Origin: Viscum album
Taxonomy: Eukaryota > Streptophyta > Magnoliopsida > Santalales > Viscaceae
Reading direction: 5' to 3'
Assembly (NCBI GenBank): GCA_963277665.1
Contig: OY728131.1
Location: forward strand, 1,390,440,688 to 1,390,504,687
DNA length: 64,000 nt
The position numbers and the translations under genes are program-made. Numbering within the stretch: position 1 is the stretch's first letter; every line of letters begins with the position of its first letter. The notes beneath the pieces are model-generated. The model did no database searches. It was not told where the DNA came from and saw nothing but the letters and a program-made list of their open reading frames with translations. Below, piece by piece: positions 36,511 to 45,715 of this stretch.

Positions 36511-36548
36511 CTATGTATCTCATAGGATGAGAATCAAGCCACACGTAG
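36511..36548 (+). repeat. Hairpin module 6
   Basis: Arms CTATGT and ACGTAG pair with one G-T wobble; the loop contains GATGAGAATCAAGCC. Followed by AGTTTAACGTCATG. Confidence 0.65.
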
Positions 36549-36599
36549 TTCTAGAAGCATAGTTTAACGTCATGTTGGACGAAATATGGATCTTAGTTT

Positions 36600-36760
36600 T
36601 AGGTCTTAGAACTCAGACCAAGGTACAGTTTAAGGTTGTGCGGGATTGTAGAGTTTAAGGTCATGCAGGACCAGGTGTAGTTTAAGGTCATTCGGGACTG
36701 TACAGTTTAAGGTCATGTTGGACTGGGTGCAGTTTAAGGTCATGCAGGACCATGTGAGGC
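36600..36760. repeat. Short tandem array of AGTTTAAGGTCATG units next to pol
   Basis: Five units of about 31 bp (AGTTTAAGGTCATGCAGGAC type) directly beyond the pol stop. They are close to the 33-bp unit at 34560 and to the AGTTTAACGTCATG modules elsewhere in this element, so they look like the source or a sister of that array. Confidence 0.8.
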
Positions 36761-38010
36761 TTAGGCAATGTACTTCTTGAGGAACCTGGCGTTGGTGGGA
36801 GGAGTTATGTGCTCACCATCCATAGTCACCAGGGAATACACGCCATTGGGATAGACCTTATGGACAATAAAACGCCCCTCCCATTTAGGCTCCAACTTTG
36901 GTGGTTTACTGCCAGGAATCATTGGCGCTCTGAGAGCCATCACCAAGTCACTTTACACGAAGGAGCGGAGGTGATCCTTCTTATTGAAAGCTCGAGCCAT
37001 CCTGCTCTGATTCCTTCCCACGTTATGTAAAGCGCAAAGTCTACTTTTGTCCAGTGCTTCCAATCTGGCTAGACAGATTTCAGCTACTCTATCTGGAACT
37101 TACTGGTCGTAGACCGCCGTGCATAATGAGGGAAAATAGATCTCGATGGGCATGACGAACTCAGCTCTGTATACCAGGGAATATGGAGTCACTTGGGTGG
37201 AGTTACGATTGGTCGTCCTATAATCCCAGAGGGCATTGGCGAGCTTGTCCGGCCAACTTTTCTTGTTCTGACAAACCATGTTTTGTAGAATGTTGAAGAG
37301 GGTTTTGTTAAATGCCTCAATCTGTCCATTCCCCTATGCATGGTAGTGGGTGGTGTGGTTAGAGAGAATGTTGTACTTAGCGTACAATTTCATCAGCTCG
37401 GCCACTCATAAGTTAGTTCTGTTGTCCATGAGAATAGCGTGAGGTACTCCAAACCGATAGATGATATTGGAGCTCACGAAGTCAACGATAGAACAGGCCT
37501 TGACTTCCATGAGTGAGATTCCCTCCGCCCACTTCAAGAAGAAATCTGTAGCGGTTAATATGAACTGGCACTAGAGGGCCGTAGCCGGTGGGTAAGCCCC
37601 TACGACATCCAACCCCCACACTACAAAGGGCCAAGAATACTTGTTAGTATGTAGAGGCTCTCGTGGCTGATGCACAAAGTTAGCATAAACATGGCACGAA
37701 TGACACCTATTGGCATACTTAATGCAGTCATAGATCATGGAGGTCCAGAAGTATCCCAGCCTCCGAATCTAGTGGGACAACATCGACCCGGCCTGGTGGG
37801 CACCAAAGGAACCAGCGTGCACTTCTTGCATGAGCTGTGGGATCTCGACTCCTTGAATACAACGGAGGAGAAAACCATAAAATCCGCATCTGTAAAGGAG
37901 CATCTCAAGTCTAGGACCGCTTTGAAGGGTGAACTGCGGCGCACCGCGTCAGATTCGTTCTTGCTCGGCTTGCTCCGCCGGAAGATTGTCTTGCTGGAGA
38001 TATTAAACAA
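36761..38010 (-). pseudogene. pol: gypsy integrase, C-terminal part of pol
   Basis: The minus strand reads the zinc-binding HHCC domain (EVHAGSFGAHQAG ... YANRCHSCH, about 37830-37690), then the core: aspartate in WGLDVVGAYPPA (about 37610), aspartate in ILMDNRTNL (about 37425) and glutamate in GNGQIEAFNKTL (about 37325). All three catalytic residues are present. The C-terminal end (PKWEGRFIVHKVYPNGVYSLV...FLKKYIA) is the usual Tat ending, and pol stops at 36761. It stays in one frame, interrupted by about eight stops, for example just before GNGQIEA and before SDLVMAL. These stops sit where Gln or Arg codons would be expected. Confidence 0.88.
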
Positions 38011-38730
38011 TGGGTGTCATCCAGTCAGGAACTGTCTCGATTACCGCGCCTGATGCCCCTGGGGATCTTGACGTAGGGGCACCAGTGGTGAGATGGTTCA
38101 CTCGCGGGCCACGATCTCCCTCCAGAATAACTGGAGGAATTACTCTATGGTGTGCCACGTGGATGATTAGGTCATCCTGTTCGGGCTCTACAAGTGATGT
38201 GGTCAGGCTGGCCAAAGAATCTTCTCAACTCTTCTGTGACCGGGGAATGTGAACGACCTCTGGCCGGGAGGGGAACATAGCCATTAGATGGAGGGTTCTC
38301 TCCAGCAATGGCACATGTTCTAGCTTTCTGACAGCATAGTAACTATTGACCGGCTTGATGACTAGCTCGGTGTCCCTCTTTACATACATATGGGGTACGT
38401 CAATCTTGAGAGCCAACTTGATGCCAGTAATTAGGGCATCATACTCTGCCTCATTGTTGGGGAAGCCTTATGACAATACGAATGAATATTGCAGAACGAC
38501 TTTCTCTGGGGTGATGAAGACAATACCCAGGCCCACACTGTTAAGCCTAGGATCATTGAGCCTTCTACGAGTTGGGCCCTGGGAGGCACTGTCAAAGTGC
38601 ATCTGCCAGCATGGGATGGAGTGATCGACTGAGAGGAATGCCTCATCAGGAAATCCTAGATCCAGTGGTTGGTCCGTAGAGGTTGGGTGGACAACTAAGA
38701 ATTCTACCAATGCCTGTCCTTTTACTGCCT
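38011..38730 (-). pseudogene. pol: Second RNase H (archaeal-type), part of gypsy pol
   Basis: After the first RNase H comes another RNase H fold: MHFDSASQGPTRRR...VGLGIVFITPEKVVLQYSFVLS (about 38590-38470), then, after a stop, a block where the NEAEYDALI motif lies across decayed sequence, then RDTELVIKPVNSYYAV (about 38370) and HIPRSQKS. A second, archaeal-type RNase H is a known mark of the Tat lineage. The linker to integrase (38215-38003) is in the same frame. At least two stops interrupt it. Confidence 0.72.
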
Positions 38731-39230
38731 TCTGAGGTACGAACCTGATGTCTAACTACTGGAGAATCACCGCCTAGCGCGCCAATCTGTCGGTCAACAT
38801 AGGTCGGTTCAGGATGTATTTCAACGGGTCTACCCGAGAGACCTGCTGCACCTTGTGGTGCTGCAAGTAGTGTTGCAATTTCAGTATGGAAAATACGAGC
38901 GCCAATAAGCTCTTCACAATGGGAGAATATTTAATTTCTGTGTCGAGGAGCATGCGGATGAGGTAGTAGAGGCTATTCTCTGTTCCCTCGTTGTTCTTCT
39001 GGGTGAGAAGTGCACCGAGGGATCGCTCTAGGGCGGTCACGTAAAGGGCATCGGTTTTTCGAAAATGGGTGGCATCAATACCGGAGGTTGAAGCAGATAC
39101 TGCTTGATTTCCACAAAAGGGATCTGACACTCTTCGTCCCATTCGTAGGCGGCACCCTTCTTCATGAGCCGGGAAAAGGGCTTACACTTGCCAGCCAGAT
39201 TCGCGATGAATTGGTGTATATAGGATAGGT
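38731..39230 (-). pseudogene. pol: RNase H (first), part of gypsy pol
   Basis: Typical gypsy RNase H blocks: ALGALL-like SLGALLTQKNNEGTENSLYYLIR, EIKYSPIVKSLLALVFSILKLQHYL (about 38960-38870) and DPLKYILNRPMLTDRLAR, the Tat-type ending. The frame shifts by one just after RT (about 39100), then stays constant to the end of pol. Confidence 0.82.
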
Positions 39231-40125
39231 GGCCTTGAAGTCCTCTCAGCTCCTGGATATTACTCAGGAGAGGCATCTGACTGATGGCCTTTATCTTCTC
39301 TGGGTCGATCTCGATGCCTCGATACCTAACAATAATGACAAGAAACTTTCTGGAGGTGACCCCAATGGCACCCTTCAACAGTTTCATCATCAAGTGGCGA
39401 TAACGGATGAAGCCGAACACTTTCCCAAGGTCTTTAAGATGGTCCTGGCGCCGACGAGACTTAACCACCAGGTCATCCACGTAGCACTCCACTAGCTTCC
39501 CAAGAATCGTCTTGAATATGCGGTGCATGTCCCATTGATAGGTGGCACCTGCATTCTTTTGTCCGAAGGGAATAACCCGGTAGTAGAAAGTACCCTGGGT
39601 GGCCCTGAAGGAATTGAACTCTTCATCCTCGGAGGCCATTCAGATATGGTTGTACCTGGAGTATCTATCCATGAAGGAGAGGGATTGGAACCCGGTCATG
39701 GCATCGATCAACAACTCTGTCACGGGGAGGGGAAAATTATCCTTCAGATAGTGGCGATTGAGATCGTGAAAGTCAATACAGACCCTGATCTGACCATTCT
39801 TCTTCCTGACTGGCACAATGCTGGCTAGCCACCTGGGGTACTAGACATCCTGGATGAAGCTGTCCTTGATGAGCTTATCAACATCAGCCTCAACCATGGC
39901 ACCGTGAGAAGGGTGCATCTTTCTGGGAGGCTTCTTGAACCAGCGATGGTTTGCTGGAAGGCCAAGGCGGTGGACGAATACCTGTGGATCTAGCCCTGGT
40001 ATCTCGTCAGAACTCCATGCGAACACATCACATTGCTGTCTGAGGAAGTCTATGTACCATTGTCGTTCCTCGGGGGGCATAGCAGCGCTGACCAATGTGG
40101 GTCTCGGGTCCGCCTAGCTACCGAG
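39231..40125 (-). pseudogene. pol: gypsy reverse transcriptase
   Basis: The N-terminal block WYIDFLRQQCDVFAWSSDEIPGLDP is typical of Tat RTs. It is followed by WLASIVPVRKKNGQIRVCIDFHDLN, FMDRYSRYNHI with a stop, TFYYRVIPFGQKNAGATYQ and the catalytic YVDD at 39483-39472. RT ends near LQGHLSYIHQFIANLAGK. Two stops, at about 39841 and 39640, break an otherwise single frame. It would copy the element's RNA into DNA. Confidence 0.9.
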
Positions 40126-41300
40126 GTTCACCTGCACTAACTAGTCGACCGTGGTGGGGATGCCCTCCTCAAAGGAAGGAGGAGAATCTTCCATGTCCTC
40201 CTCTCTTCTTGTGGAAGGATCATCCATGAGGGGATCTGTTTCGGGGCTACCAGACCCTGATGGGAAGCTGGTGCCGGCTTGGGCGGCAGAGTTCGTCACG
40301 TCAGGGGACCCATGCACTGCGGAGACCATGGCAACAAAGGAGGTTGATCCAATACCATCTGGAATTCGGCCCAAGGGGCCACACTTTATGACATCAAAGC
40401 AGTAGTGGCGCATTGGCTTGAGCCAATGGATTCCGGCCCGGTGAAACAGACACGTATGACGTACTGTCATTGCCATGAGCCCAACATCTCGGTATCTTAC
40501 AGGGGTTGGAGGATCGGGGATCACCTGACCCTGGCGGGTGTAAGAGTACGAGGTGATTTCCCACCATTGCATGGACCCAGAAATATGCCTTCCTCTGGTA
40601 TACGAAACAAAAAAGCACTCCCCCATGTCGAGGGTCGTCGGCTCCAATAGATGGATTGGGAAGACATATGTGTCATCCAAACTTTCCAAGGGACCACTCA
40701 TGAAAGTGGCAGGCTCGACCTCACCTGCTAGGATCTACTTTACCTTGCTATTGAAATAGTCAGCATCCAGATAATGGTATCCACAAGAGGCAAACAGAGA
40801 CGCATCTCCTTGGAGCACTGCCACTAGAACCTTAAGGGAGTATTAGAGGAACTGGTGATATGATGATGGGACCGCTGCGTGAAGGTGGAGCCACGACCAT
40901 CCCATCAACGCGTTGTAGGCGGTGTCCGGAGAGACAATCATGAATTCGGTATTGGCAATTAGGCCGCCGAACTGGGTCTTCAGACGAATCATGCCGAGTG
41001 GAGTTTTCTCGGTTCTGTCATACCCCTGGGTCCTGAGGTCGGAGGGAGTTAAATCATCCTCAGACAACCCCAATTTCCGCAGTGTCAGAGTTGGGATTAG
41101 GTTAATCCTGGAACCCATGTCAACAAGATAGTGGCAAACTTCCATGCCATTGAAAAGGTCGGTGATCTATAGTGGACGAATGTGCCCCTGTATGGGAAGG
41201 CCTTCATCTTCATCGGAAAATGATATAACCACCTGACATTCGGCGTCCTCAATCGCCTCGGTGCAGAAGGCTTCTGCAGCTGCCAACTCTGTATCAAACT
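40126..41300 (-). pseudogene. pol: gypsy protease and linker to RT
   Basis: The aspartic protease lies at 41145-40843: CHYLVDMGSRINLIPTLTLRKLGL with the active-site aspartate at about 41121, followed by LKTQFGGLIANTEF and YNALMGWSWLH. The usual third position of the active-site motif is glycine, here kept, but the residue between is methionine. The linker to RT (40701-40141) is open for 186 codons and acidic near its end (RREEDMEDSPPSFEEG). Stops occur at 40840, 40735 and 40138. It would process the polyprotein. Confidence 0.82.
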
Positions 41301-44300
41301 AGAGGGGGCTCTTTAGAGCCTCGGTGAGCGTCTCACACATTTCAGACGACAGACGGAGGGCCTCAAGTATAGAAATACTTGCTGGAATGTCGGCCAGGTG
41401 CTTCAGAACATCATACTTTCGATCCAAACACGAGCTTGTGCTTACAGGAGGCCGCTCTGCGATTCGAGGCATGACGGGCCCTGCCGGCGGGACCAGTGAT
41501 TGACTGGTACTAGGCATGTCTTGTTATTCACTAGTCGAAGCTTGGGAGGTGGCTTCTGAGTTAGGACCAGAAGGCTATAGTCGGCTGGTGGTAGGGCTGG
41601 GCTGGTTGCGACACGGACGAGGTGGTCCCGCCTGATCCAGCAACACAAACGGTGATGGAGGCGAACCTGTCGACACCGAGTGAGGGGGCCGCGTGCGCTG
41701 ATCCCTGTATCGGGCATGCTGCATGGTCTCAGTAGCATGCACGACCTGACTGGAGGATATGACTGTCGTGCCCCGGCGATTCACGTAGCCATGGCTCCGC
41801 CGACGTTGGCGACTACTGGGGTCATTGGGGAGGTCCACCTGGCGTTCCTCATCGTCGGGTGTCAAAAAGGGATTTACCAACTCTACGGTGTTGACTGAAG
41901 CGTACCCCGGGCTTTAACTCGAGGAGTCATCCACTACCGGATGGAGTCTCGGAGGGATCCCCATCTCTGGGGGAATAAAATCGCCAAGCGTGCTGGAAGA
42001 TGACGACACTGGCATGGCGCGTTCTTTCTTCTTGCGTCGCCGCTTTCTCTTCTGGGAATAGGTAGGCTGGGACGACGATGCCAAAGCGGCCCTTGCAGAT
42101 TCTGAGGGCTCTGGCTGACTCAGGAGGGCACAGATGATTCCATGGGAATGGGAAACCGTCCTGTGTTCCATCCAGTAGTTATACATCCAGGACCCAAGGT
42201 CGGAAACCTGCTGCCACTCATCCTCTTTGTCGTTGCTGCCATCTGGTCTCACGAAGACACCTTCCACTTGCGCCAGGGCTGGGCGCAACCTTACAATGTT
42301 GTTGTCAATATGGTCTTGGAGTTAGTCCTTGATAACATAGCATTGCTGGATGGTGTGTCCCAGGATCCGGTGATAAGGGAAGTAGTTAGGGTGATCAGTG
42401 AGACACACCTATTCTGGCTTCCGACACTCAGGCACCTGCACGATCCTCTTCTCCAAGGCGCTACGGAAATAACCGGGGACCCGTGACTAATCAAACGAGT
42501 AAGTATATTTCTTTATGTTTGGAAATGGGGCTCCGGGAGGCTGACCATGACTGGGGGCCGAAGAAGCATGATGAGGAGGCGAAGCCTGATGATCTCGTCT
42601 GGGTGGTGGCGGTGCGTCACGCGGAGGCGGCTGCAAATTTTGAGGTGGTCGCTATTGGGCCGGAGGCTATACCCGTGGGGGTGGACCCCTATGAGGCTGC
42701 TGAGATGGCCTTACTGGTAGCAACTCTAGATGTCTGGGGGCCTCTATCTGGGATACAATAGCGGGATCGGCTCTAGTGGCTCTCTTTGCATGGATTACAG
42801 GAGGCAGCGGGCGTGCCTGACTGGCCTGTTGCAGGGCTTCTTCGAGGCGCTGAGCCTTGTCTGAGAAATCTCGGAGCCTACAGGGTAATTCTGAGTGATC
42901 GTAGAAGGAAACAGCTCTTCCTTGATGTTCCCTACACACATTTTCAGTAATTTCTCCTGAGTTAGTGGCATGTCAAGGGAGTACGTGAGCCCCTTCCACC
43001 GGGCGACGAAGTCCGCGAACCGCTCATCAGGCCTTTGTTTTCACCTCAAGAGGTCTGCAATGTTCGTCTTCTGGGTTGTAGAACTGAACTAGTAGAGGAA
43101 TTACCAGCGAAGGTCCTCCAATCTAGTCACAAATCCAACAGGGAACTAGCTGTACCGGAAAAAGGATGGTCCTTCCAGTGTCTGAACGAAGTGACGGAGC
43201 TTGGCAGCTTCATACTGCGCCAGTGTACCTTGCATAGGAATGCACCTCGAGTTGAAGTGGGCCAGGTGTTGTGGTGGGTCTCCGGTCCCATTGAAGGGGG
43301 CGAAAGTGGGGTTCCCAAATCCCGGAGTGACCAACATTTCATCCAACCATGCTGGGTATGGCTTGTCGTCCGGTGGGATTGCCACTTGCAGAGTTTCTAG
43401 GGCCTCCATGTGAGCGATGAGTACTTCCATCAGATAATCCCAACACGGATTCCTGTCCTGACGGGGATCTCTAACCACAAGCCCATTGTTGGGATCTCCA
43501 ATCCGTTAGTCATGCTCAGCAGCTCGCGGGGCAGCTGGCGGAGCGACTCTTGGGGCAGCGGGAGGAAACCGAGCATGGTCCCCCTGGTGATCCCGCCGCT
43601 CGGGAGGGTTTAGCGATACGTATCGCGCCCTATTTCCATGGGCGTCGGCCTCCCCCCTGTCGGCGAACACGACATGGTTGCGGTTGACCGGGGGAATATC
43701 GGCAAGGGTTAGGTACTCTTGCCCCTGTTGTCCTGGCCTAGGATTACCGTAGTCAGGCCGCCACTCTGCATTGCGTTCGGATAAGAGCTCATCAACCGGC
43801 CTCTTTTTTTCAGCAAGCTATTGGTGTAGTGTGGCCTTCTCGGAGTCTTCCTCTTCCTTCTGCACCGAGGAAGATGGGTCGGCGAGCTTGACAGCCCTGA
43901 CATGCTCTTTACCCTTTCTAATGTTTCGGCTCAGTGTCAGTGCCTCAATGGGTGTGGGGAGACCTAAGAGGCTCCTCTGGTGGTGAGTAATCCTCCCAGA
44001 CGGGTCCAGTGGAGCCTTGTCCTCAAGGGGTGAGTCCACATCAAGGAGCTCCACACAGTTTCCCTAATCTAAAATGTCATACATGTTGACCGCCACTGCC
44101 TTTGGCTACATTCCCTCAGGGACACCCGGTAAATTGGGCTGTCGGTGGATCACACCGAAAAGAAGGGCAGCGTACTACCCCCATCCGCGGACGTGCGCGT
44201 GAGGGGTGGCTTCCATGATAACCTTGTGGAGTACATGAAAAATATGAACACATTGTTGCTGGAGGGCCCTGAGGTGGCCAGGAGACTCATGGTGCTGAAC

Positions 44301-45423
44301 CACAGGGAGCACTGCCAAGTCGACCCAACGTTACTGCTCACCAATATCCTCGAGATGTGCTTGAATCCCGGGATAAGGCACTAGCTGATGGCGAAGACGG
44401 GAGTGGGTCTCCCGAAGAGTCTGGTGGAAACATTCAAACTCTCCCGGGGTGAGCGACTCTGGCATATCAAAATTCGATCCTGCGACCGGCCAAAACTTCT
44501 CGAGGAAGTGTCCCGCTGCGAGGATGGTCCAAAAGCTCCATGACTCCGGTTCGGGTTCCCGACCTTGCTGCCCCGGCTCATCAACCGAGAATGGTCGGAG
44601 AGCCAACAACGACGCCGAGGCAGGTCTCCGGGCCAGTGGGCTGGCCGACGGGGAATACGACGAACATGCCGAATGGCCGCCAATCCCTGAGTCGTCCCCA
44701 AAGGGTTTCAGTACACTGACTGCCACATCGCGATAGGATGAGCCAACAAATGGGCCTCCTGTCACAGCGTCGGTTCTCGCTGAGGGTGTGTCACCTTGCG
44801 ACTCTTCCTTCGGTCCCTAAAAAAGTTCCCCACCCTCCCTAACTGAGGTGGAAGGCTCTTCTAGGGAGGCCAGTGATAACTGTGGGTTTGACCCATGGGG
44901 GTACGTCATGTCCTCGTCCTCTTGGATATACCTTCGGAGGGAGGAGGGATTCATACGGATCTTGCATTCAGGGAGTATGAGACTGACGTGCCGCGTCCCC
45001 ATCCCTGCCCTCGACTCAAAGGGTTGGGGGGAGGTTCCACCGCCGAGTCGTACTCCGCCTCAGAGTCTGAGAAGCGGACTGGTCTAATTTCCGTCCGGAC
45101 TCCCCTGACATTCCTCCTACGGCGACGACGCCCCGCTTTCTTAGCCCTGGGTGGCTCCTCAGGGTAGGGATGATTTCCGTCAAGGAGTCCCCTGGCCGCA
45201 ATAGTGCTGGGGAGAGGGGACTGAAGGCCGGTGTGTGGGAATCACTGGGGCAGATGTCGAAAGGGACATGGGGAGGACCTCCATGTGAGTGAGCGACTGG
45301 ATACGCAATGACTCCATACTCGCGGCCAGCGGAAGAGGGAGTGACCTCATACCCAGTGCATTGGGCACTGGAAGGAGTCATACCCAGAGCATAGTTGTCG
45401 CGAAGAATCCTTCGTCTTTCCAT
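41301..45423 (-). pseudogene. gag: gypsy gag, with C-terminal spacer, inactivated
   Basis: The likely start is the ATG at 45423 (MERRRILRDNYALGM), a beginning common in Tat-type gags. The N-terminal part is long, acidic and proline-rich. The capsid core is recognised from FAPFNGTGDPPQHLAHFNSRC (about 43300) and RFADFVARWKGLTYSLDMPLTQEKLLKMCVGNIKEELF (about 43030-42915). A zinc-knuckle-like YHRILGHTIQQC lies at about 42375-42340, with the first cysteine replaced by phenylalanine. Then comes a basic stretch (KRKRRRKKK, about 42050). Frameshifts near 45150 and 43100 and several stops break it. From 42939 onward one frame leads through protease to RT. Confidence 0.78.
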
Positions 45424-45715
45424 ATCAGTGTCATGGAATGAGCCTTCATGGTGGCTGGCACTACAGCGGATTGGTCCGCGGTGGACATTTCTTGTGCCCT
45501 CAACTGAGAGAGTCGACCCAACCTGCATGTAGGGCGGTTAGAGCCTCGATCCTAGTCGGGCATGTGACTGACCCTGCTCAACATGTGCGGGGGTTTGGTA
45601 GCAGGAGTCAGCAACGGCTCGGGCCACAGTGGTTGCTGAAGTTGGTGCCCCCAGATGGGAATTCTCTTCTGCTCACACACGATACTAGCGTCGGGTCAGA
45701 TGGGTTTTGTTTTTG

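Larger units (their letters stand above)
32698..36760. other. Repeat-rich spacer between the antisense ORF and pol
   Basis: No gene is seen between the ends of the two convergent coding regions. It contains a small repeat near 33270-33460 (TAGGCGGACCA...TCTATCATCCATA), four hairpin modules (33800, 34215, 36296, 36511), AGTTTAACGTC modules, the 33-bp tandem array and a duplicated segment: 33120-34260 resembles 35810-36550, with AATAAAGGGGAACACAAAGC at 33498 and again at 36042. Such hypervariable 3' regions are known in Tat/Ogre elements. Confidence 0.65.
25725..45715 (-). mobile_element. Ty3/gypsy retrotransposon, Tat/Ogre-like, with antisense ORF
   Basis: A GC-rich block of about 20 kb with sharp edges against AT-rich DNA. 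On the minus strand it reads gag, protease, RT, RNase H, a second RNase H, integrase: the gypsy order plus the dual RNase H of the Tat lineage. Beyond pol come tandem repeats and an ORF on the opposite strand, both known in Tat elements (hypervariable 3' regions with tandem repeats; antisense extra ORFs between pol and 3' LTR). The coding parts carry many stops and a few frameshifts. I found no LTR pair, so the ends given here are composition changes, not proven termini. Confidence 0.82.

Noticed and set aside
45637..45660. TTGGTGCCCCCAGATGGGAA as a plus-strand primer site
   Set aside because: It resembles a gypsy primer site loosely, but the gag to its left is on the minus strand and no + strand element follows.
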